Positions 15,989 to 25,029 of a stretch of 64,000 bases of DNA are shown in pieces; position 1 is the first letter of the stretch; each line of letters opens with the position of its first letter. The translations under genes were made by a program, and so were the position numbers. The stretch spans positions 109,632 through 173,631 of the forward strand of contig NZ_BMVO01000014.1 in assembly GCF_014650755.1 (NCBI RefSeq). The letters run 5' to 3'. The notes under the pieces are model-generated. The model had not been told where the DNA came from and did no database searches. It was given only the letters and a program-made list of their open reading frames with translations. This stretch comes from Streptomyces chryseus (lineage in GTDB: Bacteria; Actinomycetota; Actinomycetes; Streptomycetales; Streptomycetaceae).

Positions 15989-16620
15989 GACGCCAGCCAG
16001 GCCGGGAAGGCGGTGAGGTCGTCCAGGACGACATCCGCGCCGGCTTCCCGCAGCTCAGCGGCGTCGCAGGGTCCCGTCGGCACGGCCACGGACAGGGCGC
16101 TCGCCGCCCGGGCTCCGCGTACGTCGCCGAGGTGGTCGCCGACGTACACCGACGCGCCGTACTCGCGCAGCGCCTCCGCCTTGGCCTCCGCCCACAGCCA
16201 GCCGATGACCGCGTCCGGCTCGATGCCGAGGTGCGCGAGGTGCAGCTTGGCGTTCGGCTCGTGCTTGGCCGTGACGACGATCGCCCGGCCGCCCGCCGCC
16301 CGTACCGCCGCCACCGCCTCGCGGGCTCCGGGCATCGCGGGAGTTGGCGTGATCGCATAGGTCGGATAGATCGCGCGGTAGCGGTCGCCCATCTCCTCGA
16401 CGCGGTCCTCGGGGAACCAGAACGCCAGTTCCCGCTCCAGCGGGGGCCCCAGCCGGGTGACCGCCAGGTCCGCGTCGATGTACGCACCGGTCTCGGCGGA
16501 GAGCGCCTCGTAAGCGGCCTTGATCCCGGGCCGGGAGTCGATGAGCGTCATGTCGAGGTCGAATCCGACCGTCAGCGGAGGCGTCGGGGCGTTCTCGGAG
16601 TGCGAAGGCATAGGGGCCAT
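15958..16620 (-). CDS. HAD-family phosphatase, phosphoglycolate phosphatase-like
   Basis: 220 residues from the ATG at 16620; an ATG at 16611 is equally possible. HAD motif I is DLDMTLID, motif II is VVTAK, a basic motif III follows, and motif IV is GDHLGD. A cap domain lies between motifs I and II, as in the Gph/PGP subfamily. It is probably a cytoplasmic phosphatase for a small phosphate ester; the substrate cannot be read from the sequence. Its 3' end overlaps the small membrane protein gene on the other strand. Confidence 0.8.
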   Translation of the reverse strand: MAPMPSHSENAPTPPLTVGFDLDMTLIDSRPGIKAAYEALSAETGAYIDADLAVTRLGPPLERELAFWFPEDRVEEMGDRYRAIYPTYAITPTPAMPGAREAVAAVRAAGGRAIVVTAKHEPNAKLHLAHLGIEPDAVIGWLWAEAKAEALREYGASVYVGDHLGDVRGARAASALSVAVPTGPCDAAELREAGADVVLDDLTAFPAWLASYREGAAPRA

Positions 16621-16710
16621 TGTGCCCGCGGGGCCTTCCGGGCCCACCCCGCACCGTACCGACGGCGATGGCCCGAGCGCACCACCGCCGAAGGCGCCGA
16701 CACGGCACCC

Positions 16711-16735
16711 GCGCAGGCGGCGCTACCGCCTGCGC
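16711..16735. terminator. Hairpin containing the stop codon of the HAAS-like gene
   Basis: GCGCAGGCGG and CCGCCTGCGC form a perfect 10-bp stem with loop CGCTA on the plus strand. The loop holds the complement of the TAG stop codon (16723-16725) of the minus-strand gene. Confidence 0.6.
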
Positions 16736-17772
16736 GCCCGCCACGCCAGGTAGAGCGCGGAGGCGACGGCGGCCGTCCGTACGACCACCGGCCACAGGTC
16801 CGTCACCGCCTCGCCCGTCGCGCCGCGCGCGATCGGCTCGCCCCACCGCCCCTCGGTGCGTCCCCACAGCCACACGAGCCCGCCCGCGGCGACCAGCCCC
16901 GGCAGGCCGAGCACCGCCCACTTCGCCTCGGCGCGGCTCATGCGCCGCGAGGCGTACGCGAGGAGCCAACCGCCGCCCAGGGCGAGCCAGTTGCCGAGTG
17001 CGGCGCCCACCACGAGCAGCGCGGCGGCGGCCAGCAGCAGGACGTCGGCGGGCGGCCGGGCCGGCTCGGCCGGCGCGGCGACGACGGCCGGGGCGGTACG
17101 CCGCACCAGCCGCGCGAGGCGGCGGCGCGGGGGCGCGTCCGCCTCGGCGGGCGTCTGCCCGCCGGCCGCACCGGCCGCGCCGGCCCGGCCGTCCGACGCC
17201 TCGTCCTCCTTCGCCGGAGGTGGCTGGAGTATTTCGGGAATCTCGACGCCGCCGACGAACCCCGGTACGTCGACGCCCAGTCCGAAGGGCCCCGGTTCGA
17301 CGCGCCACCAGTCGGGTTCGCTGCCCTGGGGCCCGAGTTCGTCGGTGCCGGCGAGGTGCGGCGGCGAGGCGGCGGGCCGTTCCAGCACGCCCGCCTCACT
17401 GTCGCGGGCCCGGGGCCGGGGAATCCACCCGCCCCGCTTCTTCGACGTGTCGCGCTGCTCCGGCAGGACGACCCGCCGGGCGGGGGCGGCTTCCTTCTCC
17501 GGCGCCGGCCCGGCCCCCGACCCGCCCGCGGGCACCGAACCGCCCGAAGCCGCCCGCGCCACCAACTCGTCGGGGGATCCGATCCGGCCGAGGATGCGGC
17601 GTACCGCGGCGGGGGAGTCCGGCGTACCGAACGCGGCGCGCTGCCGGTCGATCTCGTCGCGCAGGCCGGCCACCAGCCGCATCCGCGCCGCCGACGGCAA
17701 CTTGTGCTGCTGAGCGAGGTCGCCGACCCGGCTCAGATAGTCGTAGACGAGCTGATCGCTCTCGATCCCCAC
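16723..17772 (-). CDS. Membrane protein with N-terminal HAAS-like helical domain
   Basis: 349 residues from the GTG at 17772. Residues 1-75 (YDYLSRVGDLAQQHKL, LVAGLRDEIDRQR, RRILGRIGSPDELVARAA) have the look of the HAAS/DUF1700 helical domain that precedes membrane sensors in many Gram-positives. A long Pro/Ala/Glu-rich linker follows. The C-terminal 130 residues contain three to four membrane helices. The function is unknown; a membrane signalling or regulatory role is inferred from the domain only. It is divergent from the helicase-associated gene. The upstream frame extending to 18729 is antisense to that gene and I rejected it. Confidence 0.65.
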   Translation of the reverse strand: MGIESDQLVYDYLSRVGDLAQQHKLPSAARMRLVAGLRDEIDRQRAAFGTPDSPAAVRRILGRIGSPDELVARAASGGSVPAGGSGAGPAPEKEAAPARRVVLPEQRDTSKKRGGWIPRPRARDSEAGVLERPAASPPHLAGTDELGPQGSEPDWWRVEPGPFGLGVDVPGFVGGVEIPEILQPPPAKEDEASDGRAGAAGAAGGQTPAEADAPPRRRLARLVRRTAPAVVAAPAEPARPPADVLLLAAAALLVVGAALGNWLALGGGWLLAYASRRMSRAEAKWAVLGLPGLVAAGGLVWLWGRTEGRWGEPIARGATGEAVTDLWPVVVRTAAVASALYLAWRARRR

Positions 17773-17875
17773 GCGACGGTCCGTCCCTTGCCCTCCAACT
17801 GCCTGCACCGACGGTAGCGCCACACCGGCTACCGTGGGGCGGATGGGGACCGGCGAGCGCAACCAGGAGGCGCAC

Positions 17876-20380
17876 GTGTCCGAAGGATCAGGCCCGACGC
17901 CACCACGCACGCTCGCGGAAGCCCTGCGCGGCCGCGACGACGTGTCCCTGGCCGCGCTGTTGCGCGCCCGGCCCGACCTGCTCTCGCCGGTGCCGAACGA
18001 CGTGTCGCAGCTCGCCACGCGGGCGGCGACGCGGGCCTCCGTCGTACGCGCGCTGGAACACCTCGACCGGTTCACGCTCCAGACCGCCGAGGCCCTGGCC
18101 GTGGCGCCCGACCCGGCTCCGTACGAGGCGCTGCGCGCGCTGATGACCGGCGACGACGGCGACCCGGCGGTCGAGGCGGCGCTGCCGGCGGCCGTCGCCG
18201 CCCTGCGCGACCAGGCGCTGCTGTGGGGAGCCGACGACCGGCTGCGGCTGGTGCGCACCGCCCGCGAGTTGCTCGCCCCCTCCCCCACGCACCCGTCCCC
18301 CACCGGCCTGGGCCCGACCGTGGCCGAGGCGACCGCCGGGATGTCGCCGGGGCGCTGGCAGGAGACGCTGGCCGCCGCCGGGCTGCCGCCGACCCACGAC
18401 CCGGTGTCGGCGGTCACGGCGCTGGCGGCGCTGTTCAGCGACCGGACGCGGATGTCCGCGCTGCTCGACACCGCACCGCCCGAGGCGCTGATGGTGCTGG
18501 AGCGGCTGGTGTGGGGGCCGCCGTACGGCGAGGTCACACCGGACCCCGCCCCGCCCGTGCGGTGGCTGCGCGACCGGGGGCTGCTGCTGCCGACGAGTCT
18601 GCGTACGGTCGTGCTGCCCCGCGAGGCCGCGCTGCATCTGCGGGCCGGACGGGCCCACCGGGTGCCGGAGCCGGTGCCGCCCGTGGTCGCGCCGGCCCAC
18701 GAGTACCGTCCACAGGTTGTGGACGGCACGGCGGCGGGCCAGGCCTACACGGCCCTGTCCACCGTCGAGGAACTGCTCAAGGACTGGAACGAGGGCGGCC
18801 CGGCCGTCCTGCGCTCCGGCGGCCTGAGCGTCCGCGACCTCAAGCGGACCGCCGCCGCGCTCGACGTGCCCGAGCACACGGCCGCCTTCTGGGTCGAACT
18901 CGCCTACGCGGCGGGGCTGCTGGCGTCCGACGGCGAGGCCGCCGAGCGGTACGCCGCCACGCCCGCGTACGACGAGTGGCTCGACCTCCCGCCGCAGGAC
19001 CAGTGGACCCGTCTCGCCACCGCCTGGCTGCACGCCACCCGCACGGCCGGCCTGGTCGGCGGCCAGGACGCCAAGGGCCGGGTGCTGGCCGCGCTCGGCC
19101 CGGACCTGGACCGCTCGGCGGCCCCGGAGGTACGCCACCGGGTGCTCGCGCTCCTGGCCGGGCTGCCCCAGGGCGCGGCGCCGGCGCCGGAACAGGTGCT
19201 GACGCGGCTGCGGTGGGAACGGCCGCTGCGGGGCGCGGCAGCGCCCGGCTCCGCTGCGGCGTCCGCGTCCGGCACCTCCGGCACCCCGGGCGACCTGCGC
19301 TCCCGGATCGCCCTGTGGACGCTCACCGAGGCGGAACTCCTGGGCGTGACCGGCCGGGGGGCGCTCTCCTCCCACGGCCGCGCGCTGCTGGCGGCCGGCC
19401 CCGCGCACCCGCGGGCGAGCGGCGCCGAGGAGGCCGCGGCGGCCGCGAGCGCCGCCGCGCTGCTGGCTCCGCTGATCCCGGAGCCGCTGGACCACGTACT
19501 CCTGCAGGCCGACCTCACGGCCGTCGCCCCGGGGCCGCTGCGGCGTCCGCTGGCCGACACGCTCGACGTCCTCGCGGACGTGGAGTCGAAGGGCGGGGCG
19601 ACGGTGTACCGCTTCACGCCCGCGTCCGTACGGCGCGCCCTGGACGCCGGCCGGGCCGCGTCCGACCTGCACACCTTCCTCGCCGAACACAGCCGTACGC
19701 CCGTACCTCAGCCGCTGAGCTACCTCATCGACGACGTGGCGAGGAAGCACGGGCATCTGCGGGTCGGGGCGGCGTCGGCGTACGTGCGGTGCGACGACGA
19801 CGCGATGCTCGGCGAGATCCTCGCCGACAAGCGGTCACAGGGCCTCGGGCTCAGACGCCTGGCCCCGACCGTGCTGGCGGCGCAGGCCGACCCGGCGGCG
19901 CTGCTCGAAGGGCTGCGCGGCATGGGCTTCGCGCCCGCCGCCGAGTCGGCGGCCGGGGACGTGCTGATCACCCGGGCCCACGCCTACCGGACGCCGCCGC
20001 GCACCGCGCCCGTACCGGTGCCGGAGGGGCCGCCGACGCCGGACGAGACGCTGCTGGGGGCGGCGCTGCGGGCGATCCGGGCGGGCGACATGGCGTCCAC
20101 GGCGGTACGCAAGGAGGCCCCGGCGGCGGCCCCCTCCCCCGGCGAGCTGCCCCGCACCACTGCCGCCGAGACCCTGGCCACGGTCCAGGCCGCGGCCCTC
20201 ACCGGGTCGGCGGTGTGGATCGGGTACGTCAACGCGGACGGGGCGGCGAGCCAGCGCGTGATCGCGCCGGTGCGGGTGGAGGGCGGTTTCGTCACGGCGT
20301 ACGACCACACGGCGGACGAGGTCAGGACGTACCCCCTGCACCGGATCACGGGCGTGGCGGAACTGGCGGACAGCGCGTAG
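17876..20380 (+). CDS. Helicase-associated protein with XPB N-terminal-like and WYL-like domains
   Basis: 834 residues from a GTG at 17876 with AGGAGG five bases upstream. The middle/C-terminal part (YRFTPASVRRALDAGR to LLEGLRGMGFAP, about residues 590-700) is clearly related to the N-terminal domain of the neighbouring XPB protein. The last 65 residues (VWIGYVNADG, QRVIAPVRVEGGF, VRTYPLHRITGVAEL) look like a WYL ligand/nucleic-acid sensing domain. There is no Walker A motif, so it is not itself a helicase. Mycobacteria keep a similar gene beside XPB (ercC3). A DNA-repair partner or regulator of XPB is the best inference. Confidence 0.75.
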   Translation: MSEGSGPTPPRTLAEALRGRDDVSLAALLRARPDLLSPVPNDVSQLATRAATRASVVRALEHLDRFTLQTAEALAVAPDPAPYEALRALMTGDDGDPAVEAALPAAVAALRDQALLWGADDRLRLVRTARELLAPSPTHPSPTGLGPTVAEATAGMSPGRWQETLAAAGLPPTHDPVSAVTALAALFSDRTRMSALLDTAPPEALMVLERLVWGPPYGEVTPDPAPPVRWLRDRGLLLPTSLRTVVLPREAALHLRAGRAHRVPEPVPPVVAPAHEYRPQVVDGTAAGQAYTALSTVEELLKDWNEGGPAVLRSGGLSVRDLKRTAAALDVPEHTAAFWVELAYAAGLLASDGEAAERYAATPAYDEWLDLPPQDQWTRLATAWLHATRTAGLVGGQDAKGRVLAALGPDLDRSAAPEVRHRVLALLAGLPQGAAPAPEQVLTRLRWERPLRGAAAPGSAAASASGTSGTPGDLRSRIALWTLTEAELLGVTGRGALSSHGRALLAAGPAHPRASGAEEAAAAASAAALLAPLIPEPLDHVLLQADLTAVAPGPLRRPLADTLDVLADVESKGGATVYRFTPASVRRALDAGRAASDLHTFLAEHSRTPVPQPLSYLIDDVARKHGHLRVGAASAYVRCDDDAMLGEILADKRSQGLGLRRLAPTVLAAQADPAALLEGLRGMGFAPAAESAAGDVLITRAHAYRTPPRTAPVPVPEGPPTPDETLLGAALRAIRAGDMASTAVRKEAPAAAPSPGELPRTTAAETLATVQAAALTGSAVWIGYVNADGAASQRVIAPVRVEGGFVTAYDHTADEVRTYPLHRITGVAELADSA

Positions 20381-20410
20381 GCCGCAGGGGGCCTGCCCCC
20401 GCGCCGGGCC

Positions 20411-20854
20411 TCAGCGGCGGACCACGAGCCCCTGGTCCGGGGACGCCGTCAGCCACGCCGCCCAGGTGCCCTCGCCGTCGCACTCCTTGCCGTTGGGCCA
20501 GTGCTTCGTCATCCGGACCTTCGCGGTGTCCTTCATGGTCACGCGGTCGTCCTGCGCCGAGACGACCGAGAACCGCACGTCGAGCTCCCCACCCTGTACG
20601 TCGTCGGACGTACCCGTACTCATGGTCAGGGGCGTGCCGTCCCCCGGGGACGGCTCCGTGCGCTCCTCGCACTTCCCGTCCACGCACAGCCGCAGGACGA
20701 CGGGCCCCGCCGGGTCCGCCGCCCCGTCGCCGGGCGGTTCGAAGGCCACGCCGATCCCCTGCACGGCGGCCCTCATCGTGCAGGCACGGGCGTCGCCGCC
20801 CGGCCGCCGGTTCCCGCACCGCGCACACGCGTCATCGAGCCCCCCGGGTCTCAC
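20411..20854 (-). CDS. Hypothetical protein coupled to VanZ
   Basis: 147 residues from a GTG that overlaps the VanZ stop codon (GTGA at 20854-20851), a clear translational coupling. The protein has cysteine pairs (CARCGN, ACTM, LCVDGKCEE, KECDGEG) and a beta-rich acidic body, with no signal peptide from this start. I do not recognise a family. The coupling argues that it is a real gene and works with VanZ, possibly at the membrane. The longer antisense frames upstream lack ribosome sites. Confidence 0.6.
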   Translation of the reverse strand: MRPGGLDDACARCGNRRPGGDARACTMRAAVQGIGVAFEPPGDGAADPAGPVVLRLCVDGKCEERTEPSPGDGTPLTMSTGTSDDVQGGELDVRFSVVSAQDDRVTMKDTAKVRMTKHWPNGKECDGEGTWAAWLTASPDQGLVVRR

Positions 20855-21387
20855 TTGCCGGAAGGCACCGTATCCCCCTTCGCGCGCGGCACGCGCTTGG
20901 CGTGCACCGCGCGGCCGATCCGGCGGCCGAGGAGGAAGTAGCCGATGAGCGCGCCCGTCGTGTTGAGGATCACGTCGTCCACGTCGAACGCCCGGCCCTC
21001 CACGATCGCGCCCTGCGCCAGCTCCACCAGGACCATCACCACCACCGTGAGCGCCACCACCCGCAGCAGCCGCAGCGAGCGCGGCACCAGCACCGGCAGC
21101 AGCAGCCCGAAGGGCATGCCCAGCAGCAGGTTGCCGCCGATCTGCTTGCACGCGGCGAGGAAGGTGTAGTCCTCGGCGTACTGGCGCAGCGACGCGCCCG
21201 GCCGCAGGTTGGTCGTGACCAGCGCTTCCGACGCGTGCGACGGGGCGAGGGTCAGCCGCGCCAGTACGGCCGAGAAGAGCACGAGGCCCACAAAGGCCAG
21301 GGCGACCGCGAGGGCGCGCAGCACCGCCCGCCCCCAGGAGCGTCGAGGTGGTGGCGCCGTATCCACTGCATCCGCTTCAACTGTCAT
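20851..21387 (-). CDS. VanZ family membrane protein
   Basis: 178 residues from the ATG at 21387 with four to five membrane helices. The conserved block NLLLGMPFGLLLPV, then VVELAQGAIVEGRAFDVDDVILNTTGALIGYFLG-like sequence, identifies VanZ. VanZ-like proteins are linked to teicoplanin and lipoglycopeptide resistance, but most chromosomal copies have no proven role. The gene is divergent from XPB and translationally coupled to the hypothetical gene after it. Nothing in the context points to a glycopeptide resistance cluster. Confidence 0.85.
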   Translation of the reverse strand: MTVEADAVDTAPPPRRSWGRAVLRALAVALAFVGLVLFSAVLARLTLAPSHASEALVTTNLRPGASLRQYAEDYTFLAACKQIGGNLLLGMPFGLLLPVLVPRSLRLLRVVALTVVVMVLVELAQGAIVEGRAFDVDDVILNTTGALIGYFLLGRRIGRAVHAKRVPRAKGDTVPSGK

Positions 21388-21490
21388 GAACACCCGCTTA
21401 CCCCGAGTCCCGACCCGTACCGCACGCGATGCTGCACACTGGACGTTTGGCCGTACCGGCCGACCTGCCGCAGAAAGGGCCGAAACCCGC

Positions 21491-23146
21491 GTGAACGGAC
21501 CCCTCATCGTCCAGAGCGACAAGACGCTGCTCCTCGAAGTCGACCACGAGCGCGCCGACGACTGCCGTCGCGCCATCGCGCCCTTCGCCGAGCTGGAGCG
21601 CGCCCCCGAGCACATCCACACGTACCGGGTGACGCCGCTCGGCCTGTGGAACGCGCGGGCCGCCGGACATGACGCCGAGCAGGTCGTCGACGCGCTCGTC
21701 GAGTTCTCCCGGTACCCGGTCCCGCACGCGCTCCTCGTCGACGTCGCCGAGACGATGGCCCGCTACGGCCGCCTCACGCTCTCCAAGCACCCCGTCCACG
21801 GTCTCGTCCTGACGACCACGGACCGCCCGGTGCTGGAGGAGATCCTGCGCTCGAAGAAGGTCCAGCCGCTGGTCGGCACCCGGATCGACGCGGACACGGT
21901 CGCCGTCCACCCCTCCGAGCGCGGCCAGATCAAGCAGACGCTGCTCAAGCTGGGCTGGCCGGCCGAGGATCTCGCGGGGTACGTCGACGGCGAGGCCCAC
22001 GCGATCGACCTCGCGGAGGACGGCTGGGCGCTGCGCCCGTACCAGAAGCAGGCTGTCGAGGGCTTCTGGCACGGCGGCTCGGGCGTCGTGGTCCTGCCCT
22101 GCGGCGCGGGCAAGACGCTGGTCGGCGCGGGCGCGATGGCGCAGGCGAAGGCCACCACGCTGATCCTCGTCACGAACACCGTCTCGGCCCGCCAGTGGAA
22201 GCACGAGCTGGTGAAGCGGACGTCGCTGACCGAGGACGAGATCGGCGAGTACAGCGGTACGCGCAAGGAGATCCGCCCGGTCACCATCGCGACGTACCAG
22301 GTCCTGACGACGAAGCGGAAGGGCATCTACCCGCACCTGGAGCTGTTCGACTCCCGGGACTGGGGCCTGATCGTGTACGACGAGGTGCACCTGCTGCCCG
22401 CGCCCGTCTTCAAGTTCACCGCCGACCTCCAGGCGCGCCGGCGGCTCGGCCTGACGGCGACGCTCGTGCGCGAGGACGGCCGCGAGTCGGACGTCTTCTC
22501 CCTCATCGGCCCGAAGCGTTTCGACGCGCCGTGGAAGGAGATCGAGGCGCAGGGCTACATCGCGCCCGCCGACTGCGTCGAGGTACGCGTCAACCTCACC
22601 GAGAGCGAGCGGCTGGCGTACGCCACGGCGGAGACCGAGGAGAAGTACCGCTTCTGCGCGACCACGGCGACGAAGCGGAAGGTGACGGAGGCGCTGGTAC
22701 GGAAGTTCGCGGGCCAGCAGATCCTCGTCATCGGCCAGTACATCGACCAGCTCGACGAGCTGGGTGAGCACCTGGACGCCCCGGTCATCAAGGGCGAGAC
22801 GTCGAACGCGCAGCGCGAGAAGCTGTTCGAGGCGTTCCGGCAGGGCGAGATCAGCGTGCTGGTCGTCTCGAAGGTCGCGAACTTCTCGATCGACCTGCCC
22901 GAGGCGACGGTCGCGATCCAGGTGTCGGGCACGTTCGGCTCCCGACAGGAGGAGGCGCAGCGCCTCGGCCGCGTCCTGCGGCCGAAGGCGGACGGCCACC
23001 AGGCGCACTTCTACTCGGTGGTCGCGCGCGACACGATCGACCAGGACTTCGCGGCGCACCGCCAGCGCTTCCTGGCCGAACAGGGCTACGCGTACCGGAT
23101 CGTGGACGCGGACGAACTGATGGCGGGCGACGCCGACACCGCGTAG
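21491..23146 (+). CDS. DNA repair helicase XPB
   Basis: 551 residues from a GTG at 21491. The superfamily 2 helicase core has Walker A PCGAGKT (K208), Walker B DEVH (D297-H300), motif III LTAT, and the C-terminal motif QRLGRVLRPK. The N-terminal 190 residues (IHTYRVTPLGLWNARAAG onward) form the XPB damage-recognition-like domain that the upstream gene also carries. Bacterial XPB unwinds DNA 3' to 5' and is thought to act in excision repair; the actinobacterial role is poorly defined. It is convergent with the GT87 gene, with a shared terminator. Confidence 0.92.
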   Translation: MNGPLIVQSDKTLLLEVDHERADDCRRAIAPFAELERAPEHIHTYRVTPLGLWNARAAGHDAEQVVDALVEFSRYPVPHALLVDVAETMARYGRLTLSKHPVHGLVLTTTDRPVLEEILRSKKVQPLVGTRIDADTVAVHPSERGQIKQTLLKLGWPAEDLAGYVDGEAHAIDLAEDGWALRPYQKQAVEGFWHGGSGVVVLPCGAGKTLVGAGAMAQAKATTLILVTNTVSARQWKHELVKRTSLTEDEIGEYSGTRKEIRPVTIATYQVLTTKRKGIYPHLELFDSRDWGLIVYDEVHLLPAPVFKFTADLQARRRLGLTATLVREDGRESDVFSLIGPKRFDAPWKEIEAQGYIAPADCVEVRVNLTESERLAYATAETEEKYRFCATTATKRKVTEALVRKFAGQQILVIGQYIDQLDELGEHLDAPVIKGETSNAQREKLFEAFRQGEISVLVVSKVANFSIDLPEATVAIQVSGTFGSRQEEAQRLGRVLRPKADGHQAHFYSVVARDTIDQDFAAHRQRFLAEQGYAYRIVDADELMAGDADTA

Positions 23147-23151
23147 GCGCC

Positions 23152-23187
23152 GGCGGGGCCGGACGGGGGCGCTCCTCCCGCCCCGCC
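23152..23187. terminator. Shared terminator between XPB and GT87 genes
   Basis: GGCGGGG pairs with CCCCGCC around a 22-base loop in the 46-base gap between convergent genes. Confidence 0.5.
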
Positions 23188-23192
23188 CCTCG

Positions 23193-24452
23193 TCAGCGAC
23201 CGGACCGCGCTCCCAGGCCGCTGCGGCTGCCGTCGCGGCTGCGGCGGCCGTCGCGGTCGCCGTTGTCCTCGCGGGCGGGGGCCGGGCCGGTCAGGAGGGC
23301 CCGCCGCCGGCCCGGCCGGGGCCACAGCAGGTACCCCAGCAGGCCGAGGGCCAGGAGCGGGTACGGGGACGCCAGAGGCTGCTGCCACCAGGGGAGTCGA
23401 AGGTCCAGCGGCCCCTCGTGCGGCACCAGCCACAGGGGCCGCGCGAGGAAGACGACCGCCACCGCCGCGGCCGCCCTCCCCCGCCCCTCCGCGACCAGCA
23501 CCGCGAGCAGCGGCACGCACCACACCCAGTGGTGGGACCAGCTGATCGGCGACACCAGCAGCGCGGTCGCCGCCACGGCGAGCACGCCCCACGTCTCGCG
23601 CCCCTCGCCCGCCGCCCGGCGCGCGGCCCACAGCCCGGCCGCCGCGACGAGCGCCGCCACCGCGAGCCACACCGCGCCCGGCTCGGGCCGGTGCAGGAGG
23701 CGGGCCAACAGCCCTTGCAGCGACTGGTTGTCGACGATCCACGGCTTGCCGACCCGTCCCGTCTCGAAGATCCGCCGGGTCCAGAAGTCCACGCTGGCAT
23801 GCGGCAGTACGAGCGCGCCGAGCAGCACCGTGCCGGTCAGCGAGGCGACGGCGGTGAGCCCGGCGCGCACCCGGCCCGTCAGCAGCAGGTAGACGATGAA
23901 GATCGCGGGCGTGAGCTTGACGCCCGCCGCGACCCCGAGCGCGAAACCCTTGCCGAGCGCGTCGTCCGTACGGGTCAGGTCCCACAGGACGAGGCAGGCG
24001 AGAGCCAGGTTGATCTGACCGAAAACGATCGTCTGGAAGACGGGTTCGAGCCACACGCCGAGCGCCGTGGCCGCGACGACGAGGGCGGGTCCGGCCGGCA
24101 GCCGGGCGAAACGGCAGGAGAGATGCACGAGGAGCGCGAGGAGCGCGGTGTTGCCGACGGCGAAGGCGACCTTGAGCGCGCCGAGCGGCAGCCAGGTCGT
24201 CGGCACGAACAGGATCGCGGCGAACGGCGGGTAGGTGGCGGGCAGTTGCCACTGGGTGACGGTGAACCCGTACAGGTCGGTGCCGTTCGCGACGGCCGCA
24301 CCTTCCGCCCGGTAGACGAGGGTGTCGGCCATGGGGATGTGCTGGAGTACGCACAGCGTGGCCAGCGCGGCCAGCGATACGGCGAGCAGGACGCCGGCGG
24401 GCATCCGGGCCGGTACGGCCGGTGATCGAGGGGTCACGCTCCGTTGTTCCAC
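23193..24452 (-). CDS. GT87 family polyprenol-phosphate-mannose-dependent mannosyltransferase
   Basis: 419 residues with about ten membrane helices, starting at a GTG. Family marks are GQINLALACLVLWDL, DNQSLQGLLARL and SPISWSHHWVWCVPLL, all typical of GT87 (DUF2029) integral membrane GT-C enzymes such as mycobacterial PimE. These transfer mannose or a related sugar from a polyprenyl carrier on the outer face of the membrane. The C-terminus is a long Arg/Gly/Asp-rich tail. The acceptor is unknown. The small gene downstream of its start region is on the same strand, upstream. Confidence 0.82.
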   Translation of the reverse strand: MEQRSVTPRSPAVPARMPAGVLLAVSLAALATLCVLQHIPMADTLVYRAEGAAVANGTDLYGFTVTQWQLPATYPPFAAILFVPTTWLPLGALKVAFAVGNTALLALLVHLSCRFARLPAGPALVVAATALGVWLEPVFQTIVFGQINLALACLVLWDLTRTDDALGKGFALGVAAGVKLTPAIFIVYLLLTGRVRAGLTAVASLTGTVLLGALVLPHASVDFWTRRIFETGRVGKPWIVDNQSLQGLLARLLHRPEPGAVWLAVAALVAAAGLWAARRAAGEGRETWGVLAVAATALLVSPISWSHHWVWCVPLLAVLVAEGRGRAAAAVAVVFLARPLWLVPHEGPLDLRLPWWQQPLASPYPLLALGLLGYLLWPRPGRRRALLTGPAPAREDNGDRDGRRSRDGSRSGLGARSGR

Positions 24453-24484
24453 GGCCGCGACCCTAGTGGATCAGGGCGCGTGGG

Positions 24485-24682
24485 TCAGCGGCGCTTCACG
24501 CCCGCCTCCTGTGCGTACTCCCCGAGGACGGCCACGCGGAACGCGGCGCCCACGAACACCTTGGCGGCGCGCAGGGCTTCTCCGAGCCGGGGGCGGGGCC
24601 GCCCCTCCATGGCGGTGGCGCCGGCGACGGGTGGGGAGGGGCGGGGGGCGGACGGGCCTGGGGTGAACGTCAGTGAAGTCAT
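24485..24682 (-). CDS. Conserved small protein ending in EYAQEAGVKRR
   Basis: About 65 residues. The C-terminal half LGEALRAAKVFVGAAFRVAVLGEYAQEAG looks like an amphipathic or weakly hydrophobic helix, and I recall similar small Streptomyces proteins of unknown function. The start is uncertain. The ATG at 24682 has GGAGGT almost abutting it (1 base), so an ATG eight codons earlier may be used. It lies 32 bases upstream of the GT87 start on the same strand and is probably cotranscribed with it. Confidence 0.6.
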   Translation of the reverse strand: MTSLTFTPGPSAPRPSPPVAGATAMEGRPRPRLGEALRAAKVFVGAAFRVAVLGEYAQEAGVKRR

Positions 24683-25029
24683 ACCTCCATGATGAATTCC
24701 GGGCATTCCACACACAACGGCCTGCGGTCTGAACTTCCGGCCGCCGGTCTCCTCCCGGGGACCTACCCGGAACCCCGAGACGATCTCGGGGGACGGGCCA
24801 CCGGTGGCGGACGCGTCCGGCCCTGCTGCCGTCCGCATCCGCCTCGGCGCTGGGAACCGTCGGCCGCGAGAAAACCATTGGCCCCCTCCCCGCCCCCGCG
24901 ACTACAATCCCCGGTCTTCCCGCCTCCCTCTTCGGAGCGCCGCCGCCCGGACGGAAACCGGCCGGCCACGCCGTGATCCCGTACGTGATCCCGCGCGACA
25001 CCCACGTGAACCCCTCCGGAGGCAAGACC
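24683..25029. other. Intergenic region before helR
   Basis: 347 bases. A perfect inverted repeat CCCCGAGA-CGA-TCTCGGGG lies at 24773-24791 and may be an operator or a short hairpin. The helR promoter follows. I looked for the rifamycin-associated element (an inverted GGGGCTTGC-type repeat) and did not find it. Confidence 0.5.
24878..24908 (+). promoter_or_regulatory. Candidate helR promoter
   Basis: TTGGCC and TACAAT are separated by 19 bases, about 120 bases upstream of the helR start. The -10 match is good; the spacing is slightly long. Confidence 0.45.

Noticed and set aside
18223..21672. An 1149-codon plus-strand frame
   Set aside because: It is a shadow of the helicase-associated gene and runs on across VanZ and XPB; low-complexity Arg/Gly/Pro sequence.
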